A DNA stretch of 64,000 nucleotides from Polytrichum commune (Eukaryota; Streptophyta; Polytrichopsida; Polytrichales; Polytrichaceae), in NCBI GenBank assembly GCA_950295325.1, contig OX485804.1:21824001-21888000 (forward strand), written 5' to 3'. The notes beneath the pieces were generated by a model. It did not search any database. It was given only the letters and a program-made list of their open reading frames with translations, and was not told the DNA's origin. Made by a program: the position numbers and the translations under genes. Shown here piece by piece: positions 1 through 12,194 of the stretch. How positions within the stretch are numbered: the stretch's first letter is position 1; each line of letters starts with the position of its first letter.

Positions 1-1994
1 TCAGGGATGATTCTTATTGTCAGTTGCCTACTTAAGGAATATAAGTAAAACTGAATCTGAAGTCATGTTGGGTGTTTTAACAGACTAGCAAAAAACATTT
101 ATACAGAAATTGCTCTAGATGTTAACAAATGTTCACATGTGGCAGCTGCATGGACACCATTCTAGAATGTATGAACACGCAAACTCTGTAAATTTTGTTT
201 GCAAATTTTGTTTGCATGGCTTGCACTACACCTGTTAAGAGAACATGATCGAGTTGCTATATTATTGTCCAGTACTCTCTTCTTCCAAGAGTGCTGTGAG
301 AATGCAGCAACTGGATATTTTCTTGTCAGGTGTGGTGAACTAATGTGCATCAGGAATTCTGCCTTATCTTACACTTTTGAACAAAATAATAATTTTGGTT
401 TGCAGATACTGGGTTGTTTGCTACAATTGTGTTTGCTCTGAGTCAACAGCAAACGTTCACAAATCTTAATTGCCATACCATCTAATAAGAATCATCCCCA
501 ATGATCATCAGGACAACAAAAAACTTGTGAGATATTCGGTCCAGGATGAAAATACGTTATCGTCACAAAACAACTCTCTTTCTCTCTCTCTCTCTAAGTT
601 TATTGATTAAGTCAAGAGACGGAGTAGTTTTCAAGGTCTTCAGCGAGCTACGTACAATCGACGCATTTCGTACTGACAGCATTATTGCTGAGGTTGTCCA
701 AAAAGCTTCTACAAGGTGATTGTAGAGAAATTGCTGAAGATACAGGAGCCAATTCAGAGCAGAGGAGCGAAATGTACAATCCCGGCCCACTTGTGGAACT
801 TCAATTCATCAATTTCAGTGGTTCAGTTCAAGCTTGTTCCCTCACAATTTTCCCCATTTTAGTCAAGGTATGCTTAAATATCAGATCGCCAAGCTTTCCC
901 CCAGAATTCTACTTCAATCACGCTCAGCTCACATGCAGTTACACACTTCTGCCTGGCACCAATGCTTATACAGTGATCACAACCCTTCAATAAAACATCC
1001 ACCTTCAATTCTGTGGGGATCTTCCCCCGTTTTCTAACAAGCTCCATTGGAATCTGAAGCCTGTTTGAAATTTTTATCAAGTGCGTTTGCTGTCTTTTTG
1101 TTGTCATTTCCCCTCAGGTCGACAGCCACGCGTAAAGAGTAGTCCGAGTGCATCAATTCCGCATGATCTTGCACTTCCTCCTTTTGGATTGTTCAGTTGA
1201 TTTTAACAGGAAAAGGAAAGACTCCATTTGATCATCCTCAAATATCCGTTTAGACTTATGCCATATATTAAGATGCTTAAAATTATGATCATATGTACAT
1301 AATGTCAATCATGTTTGTTATTGAAATTAAAATCATTCATTTTTTTTATTGAAATGAATGTTTTGTATGTACTGGTTTTTTGTATATTGCAAACATAAAC
1401 AGCTTGATGCTCAACATCGTTTCTTTTGTAATTCTTTTTAAATCTAATTTTTATGAAATAGTGTGAAGAGGAATATTAGAAGTCTCTCAACTGCTCTTCT
1501 TTGGAGAGAATTAAGAACATCGTTTGAGGACTAATAATCAATCTAATGATTCCCATGGGAAAATGGTTCACTGATTGCAAAGTTGACTATGACTTAACGG
1601 GGGAGACAAAACAACATAATAACCTCATATATACACTGATATGCTCAAACAGGTTGCCCCACTCTAATTCATCAACATTCACCACTATTTAAAATATTTC
1701 CTACCACAGAGACAAAGTACAGTAATTTTTTCTTTTTTTGAATCAGTTGCAAGTTAGATGAATAAACAAAGTTAAGAGGTTTTGACTCAAGGTAATTTGC
1801 ATGGGAAAAGAGGCAACCCATTCATAAAGGCCACCTGATTGCACATATCAGTGTGGTTTTCAAAACACCAATTTTAAACTCATGAGTCTGCTACTCAACA
1901 AATACTTTGTTTACAAAAAGAATCTTAAAATCTGATTTTTTTTTGAAGGTGCAATCATAAGCTGCGTGTAGTTTTGACATTCGACACACGAAAA
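1..1994. other. No gene assigned; AT-rich intergenic DNA
   Basis: Short open frames occur on both strands but none has a recognisable domain or a convincing exon chain. The stretch near 200-450 has somewhat coding-like composition and could be a decayed exon, but I cannot support that. A short CT-rich simple repeat lies near 575-596. Confidence 0.5.
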
Positions 1995-2255
1995 CTTGCA
2001 CCCAAAAAAATGCACATCAACGGACACGTAGTTTGACTTGTGAAAAATAAAATAATCACACGTCAATGGACACGTTAGAAATTGAAATAACACATACTAC
2101 TAGGCAACTTAAAAGTTGAGATGACAATTTAGAATAAAAATGTAGATGTCCATTGACATTCGTTTTGTTTTTGCATGCATGTTTGTGATGAAAACATCAA
2201 GTGACACTTTAGATGTGAAGTTGAACGTCAGATGAAATTCAGCAAACATACACAC
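1995..2255 (+). repeat. Dispersed repeat A, copy 1
   Basis: This segment is diverged but clearly alignable to 17865-18130 in the same orientation. Shared landmarks, in order, are an AAAAAAATGCAC start, CACACGTCAA, GACACGT, GAAATGACAC-like blocks, and AAACATACACAC at the end. It has no coding potential. The parent element is unknown; it may be part of an old retrotransposon. Confidence 0.6.
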
Positions 2256-2560
2256 TGCTCCTAAGTTGGGTGCATTGCAACTTGATTCTGCAGACCATCA
2301 CATGGAAAAAAATCCGCAGACTGTGAAGGTAGGCATGCATGAACTGACAATGTCTTGGATCGGATTACCTATTAATTAGCAATTGCAAACAAAGCCCATA
2401 CTGATTCGTAATCTGGCTCCCTGGAGCGGGCCGTTGAGTCTGTTTTTTGTGTGTTTCGATGTTTCTAAATCTTTGCAGAATAACTTCCTCAATTTAGTCC
2501 GCAATGTGCTAATTGGCTGCTGGCTTCATAAATCTATTACAGTATTAACCATAATCGGGT

Positions 2561-2781
2561 TACACTGATTATCCTGATTAGTGCATGTTACTATTTGGAG
2601 TTACGCAGTGCGATAACGTCTTGCTCACGAATTCAATTTTTACTAACGAAAGTTCAATAGGTTGTTCCAATATTATGGAACATAAATGACCTTGCTTGGT
2701 AAAATATCACATTCTCTTTAAAGAGTTATAGCACTGCATAACTCCGAATAATAACACGCACTAATTGGGATGATTAGTGTA
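2561..2781. mobile_element. MITE family B, copy 1
   Basis: A fold-back element with terminal inverted repeats of about 50 bp. The left end (2561-2612) and the reverse complement of the right end (about 2732-2781) share TACACT, ATTAGTGC, GTTACTATTTGGAGTTA and GCAGTGC with few mismatches. Related copies lie at 23213-23535, 30544-30740 and 30929-31205. There is no open frame, so it is non-autonomous. The superfamily is not determined because the exact target duplication is unclear. Confidence 0.7.
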
Positions 2782-5330
2782 GTTTTCGTGAGAAGTCTTC
2801 CTGTTCACCAAGGTTTTCCATATATGGCTTCATTCATGGATGCAAGGCTTCCCATGTTGCTCTTTTGGCAAATGTTGGAGAAATTTGATCTCAAAATTAA
2901 TCTTGCATAATTTTCACCTCTACTTTCAAGTACAAACACCCTTTCAAAATATTCCATAAATATTTAGACAAAGAAATTTTTGTACAAACATCACATTGTT
3001 GGAAAGTTGACTCCAAATAGTCTAATAAAAACAAGCATAATCTACCTTCCATCCCTCCCTTTTCTCCTCTCCTCTTCTTCTTCTTCCTCCTCCCTTTTAA
3101 TGATCTCTTGTCTCTCTTCCTTCTTACCTACCTTATACATTAGCTTAAGTTATCTTTGGGAAAAATCAAAGTGAGCTTAAAAAACCAGAGAGAGGAAAAC
3201 CACCCCTTCATCTCGTTTTTTGCAAGAAGGATGAAGGGGAGGCCACACACATTTGAGTATGCCGGTTCGGAAATAGAGTTTAGCAAGGCAAGGGAAAGAA
3301 TTTTGGCCTCGACATGTACCTAATTTTGAGGAGCTTAGTTTCAAGGTTGCTCCTTCTTTTTGGGTTAAAACTGTCTATTTGCAACTCCGATTGAAAACGG
3401 AGGTTTTAAGTCTTGTAAAACCGCCGTCTTTGTAACAAGGTTGGAAACGATGTTTATACTCAATACAAGAAAGATCACCCTTGAAACCAAACTCCTCAAA
3501 GTTAGGCACATGTGGAGGCTGAAATTCTTTTACCTTGGCTTACCAAAATCCTTTTTGAGACCGGGTGTTTTGGAATGAATATGTGTGGCCTCCACATGAG
3601 CAACTGCAGCCGCATGTGGACTTTTTTCCAAATAAATCTTCTAATTTAGGCACCTAGAAATTGTACTACTTGTTAAGTCAATGTAGCTCAAGCTCAATGT
3701 CTTATAGGATTTAGGGTTTTGAGACTAGCATTTAGCCATGAACCGGAGTAATGTGGGTCCAGACAAAAACCAGCTTATACCTGGATCGATTCGAGAATAT
3801 GTACCAAGTAAACCAAATTCAATGTTGAATATGCATACTCTTGAGCTTTTTAAAACGATAGCTGCTACACTAAATATACCAATTAGTGAGTGCCAATGGT
3901 AAGTTGAAATTGTCTTTTTGTAATTATTCATAGAAGTTGAATTAAGCAATAAGGATAAGGGTTAGTAGTAGAGAAGGGACGAGATAAGGATAAGGTAGAA
4001 GATATTAGTGAAGAAGAACCAATCTTAAAAAGTGTGGTTAGAATTAGAAGTAGGAAGTTTAGAAAGTATTTAAGTGTGGGTGGAACAATGTCAAGTGTGA
4101 CCAATTTGTGTGGAAGTTTTGTGCATGAATAAAGGAGTGAGGATGTTTATTGGAAATCCTTACTGTGAGTATGTGTATCTTGAGTTAAGGATGATTTGGT
4201 CGTTGGGGGTGTTTTGATAATTTGTATGATGTTAACCATATCAAAGATCTTAAGCTAGTTGTAAGGTCAATAATGCTAACGAGGTGTTGTGTCCATAAGT
4301 ATATGGGGTTAGAATACGATTAGAGGTAGAGAGTATTAATTTTATATGTTTATTGATAGGCGGTAGCACCAAATCCTAGACAAGTGTTGAGATATTCAAA
4401 GAGTTGGGGTTCCTAGGTGATAGGTGGTCAATGGGGAAATTGGCATTTAGAAATAAGGACAGTAGTAGTAGCGGTAGGAATGGGGCTAACTGGTACTTGG
4501 AGTTGGAATAGCCGCTTAAGGTATTCCCAGTGGTTATGGGTAAATATAAAACTTAACATGCAAGGAAGGGGCTACAAAGTATAAAAGATGATGTCAGCTA
4601 CCGGAATTGAGTGTACCAGATAGAGAGAGTGAACCGGCCGGTAGTCGTAATGAAGCACATGATCAAATTGATAGTATAATTAGATTGGTAGTGAGCCGGT
4701 GTAGGTATTCTAACGGGTAATCTTCTAGAGATAGATATTGGTTAGTTACAACATGGATGGGTCTACGAGTTGCGTGATTAGTGGAACATAGTAATCTAAC
4801 CGTCGTACAATAAACCGGTAGCTTAACCGGTAGAGGAAGCACTAGGAGGTAGGGAGCCAGTAAGGTTACTTTGGTTACTGTGGGTAAGAGAGTGATTCTT
4901 TGTTAGTGAGGGTGGGAATTTAGTGACGGTGATACTAAATTCCTTTACGCTATGACTTAGTGCCACCAAAAGATCTAGGAAGCATTGTTCATTGCAACAT
5001 TTGGCGTGAAAGTATTGACAATTGGCACTAATCACCAAAAGTATTGGCACTTGACACTATTCATTAGCAAGCATGTAGCACTCATTAATTTTCTTCAAAT
5101 CTATAGTAAATGAGCGTAGAATTTGCCGTAGTCACAAATTTAGTGTCACTTGGTAGCAACTTCAACCCTCGATAACTTTGAGATTTGGCTAGATTGTGTG
5201 TCTAACTTGAATTAGTGCTACCCTCACCAATTGGTACTTTTTAGCATAGTATGCATTGCCAACAACCATTGCCCCTCCTCGGTGGTGATACCTAACTTAC
5301 CAAGGGACCAATGAACAGGGAGAACTAACT
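2782..5330. other. Gene-free interval
   Basis: Nothing supportable was found. It includes a short CTT/CCT-rich stretch near 3060-3095 and scattered CCGGTT motifs around 4630-4840 that may be fragments of dispersed repeat C. The short open frames have no recognisable domain. Confidence 0.5.
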
Positions 5331-5530
5331 GCTAGTTATAGATGAACCCGCTGAGTTTGAAAAATAACCACTTGAAGTTCAAGACTTCTGAAAAATTACC
5401 CATCATTTAAAAGGAATCTAGAGAATATATCTCAACTCATTCAAAAACAACGGAAAGATCACGACATGTAACCGGTTGGACTTAGAAACACTAGGATTTT
5501 GACCAATTATGCCCAAAAACCTCCCCAAAC
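5331..5530 (-). repeat. Dispersed CCGGTT repeat C, copy 1
   Basis: It matches 62780-62961 almost end to end, with both beginning GCTAGTTATAGATGAACC. Relative to the copies at 17122-17296 and 28529-28721 it is in reverse orientation. Shared blocks include AACCGGTTGGACTT, AACACTAGGATTTTGACC and ATTATGCCCAAAA. It is non-coding and may come from an LTR or untranslated part of a retrotransposon, but no LTR boundaries were identified. Confidence 0.7.
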
Positions 5531-6496
5531 ACTGCATGGGATCCCTAAGAAAAGATCGGGCATCTAGAATCGTTTCGCTAGTCTAGGCACTCCAAACCTG
5601 GAGATATTTCTGCATATACCCCCCAATATAAAACCAGTCACCTCTGCCAAACAATGTCAACCGCAACCGGCTGCAACATGCATCCAAAATATATATATAT
5701 ATAACTCTGGGGCTCATCACAGAGGGCCACCCCAAGTCAGTTACATGGTGGACTTTTGATTTATGAAACTGACAAATCTTTGCTTTGTTGTTGCTGATGG
5801 AAAGTGAATGTTAGGGCCACTTCACACATGAGCCAAGAGCCGTGACCATGAAATTGTGAGAGCCCAAAAAAAAATGGTCCAAAGGCCGTCCCAACACACC
5901 TTCACAATCATGTAGTGTGGTCACAGACCCTCAAGTGCACTGTGAAGTCACATGTGACGGGGTCCTCAACCAAATGCTATTCCAATGAATTTTGGTTCAT
6001 GCGGGTCCTCATGCATGATAAAATAGAATATACCAATTGTTGTGAGCGTTTAGGGTGCCATGGTCTCCCGGTTTTGTGTTAGGCCTACCTTCAAGAGGCA
6101 GTTTTTCACAATAATCCAAGTGACCATGAAACATGATCCATTCAATGCCACGTAGGAGTCCATGTAAACTTTACATCCATCTTGCATTCACATATATATA
6201 CTCCGTTGGTTCCTCAAGCGTAGTGTGAAGTAGCGAACTTGGAGCGGCTCCGCCTTTTCCACCAATAAGAGTGCTTGAAGTGTAATGGTCACGGGCTCTC
6301 AGTCTCGTGTGGGCCACTTCACACACAAGGCCGAAGGCCCCTAACCATGGCAATGTAAGAGCTCTCATTGGTCGAAAAGGCGGAGACCGTCCAAGTTCAC
6401 TTCACACTAGAAGGTGAAGGCCTAAAGGTCCAAAGAAAGTTCATGAATGAAAAGTCTACATGGAGTCCTACATGGCAAGTTGTAGATAAGGGTGCA

Positions 6497-6562
6497 TGGT
6501 CTACCGGAATTTGCATCAAGCCCACCTCCAAGAGGTGGGCTGGACGCAATTCCGGTAGACCA
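6497..6562. repeat. Short near-perfect hairpin
   Basis: TGGTCTACCGGAATT is followed by AGCCCACCTC, a two-base turn, then GAGGTGGGCT and AATTCCGGTAGACCA. The arms pair over about 30 bases with small interruptions. It lies within the composite inverted-repeat element, at the centre of its internal third unit, so it is best read as the apex of a fold-back unit rather than as a terminator. Confidence 0.7.
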
Positions 6563-6908
6563 CGATTTTTTTAATATTTTTTCCAATAGGATAGATTTCA
6601 AGACATGTTGCAGAGTAGATTCTAGAAGACATTCCAGCACAGACAAAACCACCAAATAATTCTCTTCAATTGATAGAGTTTGAAACACATTATAGTAAAC
6701 CAAATCCTCCCCTCTTTCCTGCCAACACAATATGCAATGGTCCCGCAACATGGTCTGTTCTCACTTCACACTATGCTTGAGGGCCCGTGACTACATAAAA
6801 CGGCTTTCCCAACACCCATGGTATGGCCTTTGAATGAGAGTCAAGAGTCCTCACCATTACAAGGTCACAGCTCTTGACTCATATATGAAGTGACCCTTTA
6901 TACTTGCA

Positions 6909-6930
6909 CATCTCTCTCTCTCTCTCTCTT
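6909..6930. repeat. (TC)n microsatellite
   Basis: A simple dinucleotide run at the edge of the internal unit of the composite element. No function is implied. Confidence 0.8.
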
Positions 6931-7516
6931 CGTTATCAATGTTGATTCATGTGGAGGCGATTCCCATTGAAAGTAATAACACACGCACCCAGGTACATGC
7001 AAATCCGTAGCCTCTTTAAAATGGCGAGCCAGGTGGCTACTCTAATCCTTGCCTGAGGCCCAAACCACACGGGAGGAACGGCAGTGAGTTGGATGAATAG
7101 CATTGGTTCAAATGAGCAAGTGGTTGCCACATGAGAGGAAGTATGGGGAGTGGCAACAATGACTTTTTAGCTTCGGATTTTGCTTTGGATCTTGCTTCGG
7201 GATCTACTTGGCAATAAAGTAGAGTGACATGGCACAATAAATGTAGTTCGCAACTACCGGGCACTAGTGCCCGGAAGTCCACAATATAAGGAGAAAAACG
7301 AGGAAAAGGAGACTTTTCTTGGGCAAGGTGCCATGTTGGAGGAAGTTGTGAAACTTCCTTTGCCTCTCGTGTGGCAAGGGCCTGAGTTGCAACAAACATA
7401 ACACTAGTCAGCCATATGGGCTCAGTTTGATTTCTGTATTTAGCATCTGACAAGAATCTCCACTGCCTTACCTTTGTGGGAAGAAAGAAACTTAGATAAT
7501 CAGAATAAACTAACCT

Positions 7517-8127
7517 TCCTAGGAAGTCTTTCCCCAAAGAATGCTTGTTTCCAATTGAAACAATCATGATTAAAATTTGGCACCTCCTTAGGGGCATCAC
7601 TCTTTGGACTATTTGGATTGAGCGCAATGATAAGGTCTTTAACCATGAGCAATGGCATGAACCTCGGGTCAAGCACCGCATGTGGGATGAACTTATCATG
7701 TACGCCAAGACAGCGTGGGAGCGTGTTCTCAAGCAAATTAAGATTTGCGAATTTTCGAAGGTAGGCATGCTCCAAGGTTTTGATAGAACGTGGGGAGCTC
7801 GGAATGTGCTTTGTAGAAGACACAACCTCCACATTGAGTGGAATTGGAAGAACATGAATAGGTAGGGGGTTTTGGTAGGTAGGTTAGTGGTTCCGTGGGG
7901 GCCTTTGGTGGTTTGGGGCTGTCCTTGGCCGGTGGGGTGGGGGTGGTCCTTGGCTTGGTGGTTTGGTGGGTTGTCCTTGGTGGGTTTTTGGTGCGGGTAG
8001 TCGTCTCAATCGTGGCGGTGTTCTTACGCCCGAGGGGCCCCGCCTCCCCTCGGTGTGGGCGTGGGGTGTTTCTCTTTGGTTTTATTCATTTTTGGCGTTG
8101 GCGGTTGGCCTTCTGTCTAAAAAAAAA
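7517..8127 (+). mobile_element. 5'-truncated LINE with poly(A) and 16-bp target duplication
   Basis: The 16-base sequence CAGAATAAACTAACCT occurs at 7501-7516 and again at 8128-8143, directly after a short A-run at 8119-8127. This is the hallmark of target-primed LINE insertion. The element carries only the 3' end of its second open frame, then a G-rich 3' untranslated stretch (about 7900-8110). It was inserted inside the composite inverted-repeat element, so it is the younger of the two. The 3' terminus resembles 19728-19846, which marks another family member. Confidence 0.85.
7545..7865 (+). pseudogene. LINE ORF2 C-terminal fragment
   Basis: The frame encodes a stretch containing LLRGITLWTIWIERNDKVFN, which matches the conserved segment that follows the reverse transcriptase in plant LINE polyproteins. 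The reading frame is open back to about 7518 with no methionine needed, since it is the tail of a truncated protein. The polymerase catalytic motifs lie upstream in an intact element and are missing here, so the product is inactive. The overlapping antisense frame at 7037-7855 is a shadow of it. Confidence 0.8.
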
Positions 8128-8735
8128 CAGAATAAACTAACCTCAATAAGGATAGTCACTAGTGTTGTTGTGTATATTGTTTTCTATGAATAGTGTTGGG
8201 AATATAACTCCACCCGAATTTGCAAGTGTCGGCCTATGGGCCACTTCACGCATGAGACTGAGAGCCTAAGACCATTACACTTCAGCACTCTCATTGGTGG
8301 AAAAGGCGGAGCCGGTCCAAGTTCACTTCACACTACTCTTGAGGGACCAACAGAGTATGTGAATGCAAGATGGATGTAAAGTCTACATGATTCCCATGTG
8401 GCATCAAACGGATCATGTTTCATGGTCACTTGGATTATTTTCAAAGACCACCTCTTGCAGGTAGGCCTACACAAAACCGGGAGACCATGGCACTCCGAAC
8501 GCTCCCAACCGTTGATTTATTCTATTTTATCACGTGTGAGGACCCGCACGAACATAAATGCATTGAAATAGCATTTGGTTGAGGGCATGGTCACATATGA
8601 CTTCACACTACACTTGAAGGTCCATGACCGCACTACATGATTTTGGAGGTGTGTTGGGACGGCCTTTGGACACTTTCTGTTGGGCTCTCACAAATTCATG
8701 GTCACGGCTCTTGGCTTATGTGTGAAGTGGCCCTA

Positions 8736-10912
8736 TATGTATGAATGTGAACTACATCTTTACCACTTGGTTTGTGGGGTCCTCAACAAAAAATTATTTT
8801 AGTGAACGGACCCAAATGGATGAATAATTTCATGAAGTAAAGCACTCACACTAAATGTTTTGTTCTATAATATCAAACATGCATTGTAAATCCCTCAATT
8901 GTGGTCACATGTCAAAACATTTTTTAGCTCATCCAGACTGCTCAATGAGCCCCAAGAGCAACATAGTCCTATCTGCAAAACAAAAAGCTTCGAGATGCTT
9001 GGTGAAGTTGGTTTCATAGTGAAATTGAGTGGGTGAAGCTAATAAGACCATGATTAATATTGAACATGCATGTGCCATTGAATAATGTTATGATAGGTTC
9101 AAACTAAACACACGTAATTAACTTATCTGTGACAAAAAGACATGTGGTAAGTTAGAAATGCATCAAAATCGTTCCCATCAGTCCCGTGTTCAGGCTTGGT
9201 CTCATAAACACCTACTAATAAGGATATAATAATCAAAACTTGCCCATGGCTTCTATAGATTGGTTGCAAATTCATCCCAATGTAAACTCACTAAACTATT
9301 TATGAGGATGAACTTGGGGAGGGGGAGGATGATGAAGCTCATTGCTATTGTAGAGTCCAAGCGTCTTTATTCTAAGCCAAATTAACCCCTCTTGCTCCTA
9401 CAACTTGGTTGACAACTAGAATCTGCTTACTACCGTTACATAATACGTTAGTATAATTATTGTGTTAGATCATCCCTGATTAGTGTTTGAGGATTAACCT
9501 AGTATGATGATCATGACCTAGTCATAGGTTGTACTCGACCACATGTGCAATCGAAAGTCATTTTTCTTATAATTTGGATTGAATATAAAGTGGAGATTTG
9601 GAACCACAAATGCAAAGATGTTCAAGAAAGAACATCATGTGCCTAATTATCATGGTGGTCAATACATTGGAAGCACGTTTATGGTGCATAAGAAGCTCTA
9701 AACATTACACAACATTGTTGCAATCCAAATCTACATACATGTTGCACAAAGAGGTACCGTGGGAACCAAATTATGTACAACGTTGCATGAGATATTTGCC
9801 AAAAATATAAGTGTTGTTTGTGCTAAAAGGATTATATAAGTTGGCCCTACAATCGAATATGATTTGCAACCGTTCACAATTCTTAGTCCATTGGATGTTG
9901 GCGAGAGGGAGTTGTTGCATACAATTGTACCTCTCTTCCATCCACGTTGAAAACTCGACTATTAATATGTGGCATATTCATCTCTAATGTGTTTGACTGT
10001 GCTAAATTAGGATCTTGTACTTTGAAGCTAACTCCGTCGTCGTATTAACACAAAAGGTACTATCCGGACTACAAACTTTTTTAAGGACTTTGTTGGATGA
10101 ATGAGTGATACACATGTACGCTCTCGTTGTGTATGTTCACATTTTTATTTTTATTTTTTGAAAGCAAAGGATTGTTCATCGCATAAAGAAATACAATTAT
10201 AACAAGGACACCTTGAAAGATATGATAAAAAAATTGTCTTCATCTCTCATACAACTTAAGAAGATATGTCATCTTTATTATAATATTGATAAAATAATGA
10301 CAACACACGTCCTTTACAAGAAGGGTCCCATTAATCTCATTAATGGTCTTCATAATCTCTTCTTCACATCATTATTCTTATAAGAAAAAGCATTCTTATA
10401 ATAGAGTGATCTTCATACTTGATATCTACATATGAACTCTTCATAAATAGTATAGGTTGTACTCTTCACAATCCATCATATATTAAGTCATCCATTTAGT
10501 GTGTTAGTACAGGAAATGTAAAAAGACTTCATCAATTGTCACCTATCGTCGTCCTGATGTTTACAAATTTATGAACCCACATTATATAGTGATGCTCATT
10601 TATACATGCATCAAACTTTTCATTCCAAAAGCTTAAAGTGTCTTTCAGAAGGCGAAAATAACTAATGTGGTGAGTGTTCATTGTTTGAAGAAACAATTGA
10701 ACGCAAGTAGAGAGTGAAAGTCCAATTATGAAGGGTTGTTTGGAGTCATCCGAAACTACATTTGTAGCTTTCAACTTTAATGAGAAAAACAGCTTGTCAA
10801 GCTTCCCCAGTCAAACCTTTAGTTAGGTTGTTTGAATAGGTTAACGGGTTCATAATCACGTTGGTATTTGGATACGGGCGTTACTTTTTCTTTTTCTTAG
10901 GTTGTTTGAACG
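8736..10912. other. Gene-free interval
   Basis: AT-rich DNA with only short unrecognised frames on either strand. No repeat copy was recognised except scattered low-complexity tracts, for example a T/A-rich run near 10141-10160. Confidence 0.5.
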
Positions 10913-10914
10913 TA

Positions 10915-11908
10915 CAGTCCTACCTCTTTAATACGACACTCGATAATACGACAACCTCGATATTATGACACAAATTTCGTAAACCAAACTTCCTAGTTCA
11001 AATCTACCTCTATACTACGACTATGACAATGTTAATACGACACTCCTAGACCCCCCAAATGTCATATTATAGAGGTAATAAATGCATTTATATGGTGGGT
11101 CCCACACACTTATATATACATTAATACATAATTTATTTTAAATTCATAAATCTTATACATATGAAGTTTGGATTAAGGAAGTTTAAATGTAAAATGATGA
11201 AATAAACATGAGAACCATGGGAACTAGGTTCTCTTTCTAAAACCCTACTCATGAGGACCAAAGAGAAAAATCGAGATTGATCAAGGAGTCCGAAGACCTG
11301 GCCCTTCTTATATCAAAACTGCAGCTTGGATCAGATGAGATGCCATTTGAAGAGTATGTGGTAATGGAAGGTGAAGACATCATTGAGGCTGAATATTGCA
11401 TGTCAGAGCTGGTTGATATGACCTTAGGACAGAGAATAGAGCCAGTTAGTTTGGACCTTACTGCTAAGACCATAAACCCTTTAGATGTTGATGAGAGACC
11501 TCCACCTATTGTGAAACTGGCAGATGCTCAACAACATGCTTAGCTATTAGCTACATTTTTTTTATGGACAATTCATTAGACTTCACTCCCGCAAATCTGA
11601 TGAAATTGCAGGGCATAATAGAGAAGCTCAATAAGATATATGTTGCTAACTTGAAGTGGCAACATCAGCGGACTATTGATTCCTTCTTCAAGTCCACATA
11701 GGTTTAGTGAGGAGAATTTGCATATTTGTAATGCATTTGAAAGAATACTCATTTTTACATATGGAAAAATATCTCAAGTATGTTTTTATGAAGTACCTCG
11801 TTATTGTGACAACCAGGTCCAATTTGTCATATTATTGAATATGTGACACCTCGATAATACGACCTTTTTCTCGTTTCCCAAACGTGTCATATTAAAGAGG
11901 TAGGACTG
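10915..11908 (+). mobile_element. pogo/Tigger-type DNA transposon, internally deleted
   Basis: The left terminus begins CAGTCCTACCTCTTTAATA. The reverse complement of the right terminus is the same for 19 bases, with one mismatch over the first 25 (C versus T at position 20). TA dinucleotides at 10913-10914 and 11909-11910 are the expected target duplication of Tc1/mariner-pogo elements. Degenerate copies of a TCGATAATACGAC-like motif recur just inside both ends and could be subterminal transposase sites. Only the C-terminal part of a transposase remains (11277-11701), with a stop and a frameshift, so this copy is dead. Confidence 0.85.
11277..11701 (+). pseudogene. pogo-like transposase C-terminus, broken
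   Basis: The open part (11277-11543, preceded in frame by codons from about 11249) encodes an acidic stretch with EMPFEEYVVMEGEDI. It then meets a TAG at 11541-11543, and a length change in the T-run near 11562 shifts the frame. The reading resumes from about 11570 to a TAG at 11699-11701 and ends QRTIDSFFKST. The helix-turn-helix and DDE catalytic domains are absent. The terminal QxxIxxFF (codons at 11666-11689) is an exact PCNA-interacting-motif consensus; a PCNA interaction at this position has been reported for Drosophila pogo transposase. Family assignment rests on this tail plus the TA-flanked inverted repeats. Confidence 0.75.
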
Positions 11909-12112
11909 TATTCATCATCCTTAACCATATCACAAACAAAGTGTAGAATAATATGTTATCAGTAGGGGATCAATAACAACCTTTGTTAGGGAATTATTGT
12001 GAACACATAAACGGCCATCACACAACATCATTTCCCATAGAATTTCTTGTGGGGTCGTAACAAACGTAAAAGGTTCTTCAGAAGGCACATAGAACTCGTA
12101 GAAGAGGGACTT

Positions 12113-12194
12113 GGACGAACCAACTCATACACTCATTCCTTGTTGGATGCCTAAACCCTTGCCTCCAAGGAACCAATGTACGAGTTGGTTCACC
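12113..12194 (+). mobile_element. Miniature fold-back element D, copy 1 (about 82 bp)
   Basis: It matches 23337-23421 closely. Both consist of two roughly 30-base arms (GACGAACCAAC... and ...GTTGGTTCACC here) around a loop TTGGATGCCTAAACCCTTGC. At about 82-85 bp it is among the shortest mobile-looking units. Mobility is inferred from the second copy, which interrupts a family B MITE. Confidence 0.7.

Larger units (their letters stand above)
5814..8733. mobile_element. Composite inverted-repeat element, about 2.9 kb
   Basis: The left arm (5814 to about 6330) and the reverse complement of the right arm (about 8240-8733) align over some 500 bp. The outer termini begin GGGCCACTTCACACATGAGC (left) and GGGCCACTTCACACATAAGC (right arm reversed), and TA dinucleotides flank both outer ends. 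Each arm itself carries a terminal-like GGCCACTTCACAC...GAGAGCC motif at both its ends, and a third related segment lies at about 6310-6900. The structure looks like several short fold-back units nested or concatenated. A truncated LINE sits inside (7517-8127). No transposase is visible, so the element is non-autonomous; the superfamily is not assigned. Confidence 0.7.

Noticed and set aside
7037-7855. 272-codon minus-strand frame
   Set aside because: Runs antisense across the LINE fragment and the composite element; no domain. The sense frame has the LINE motif.
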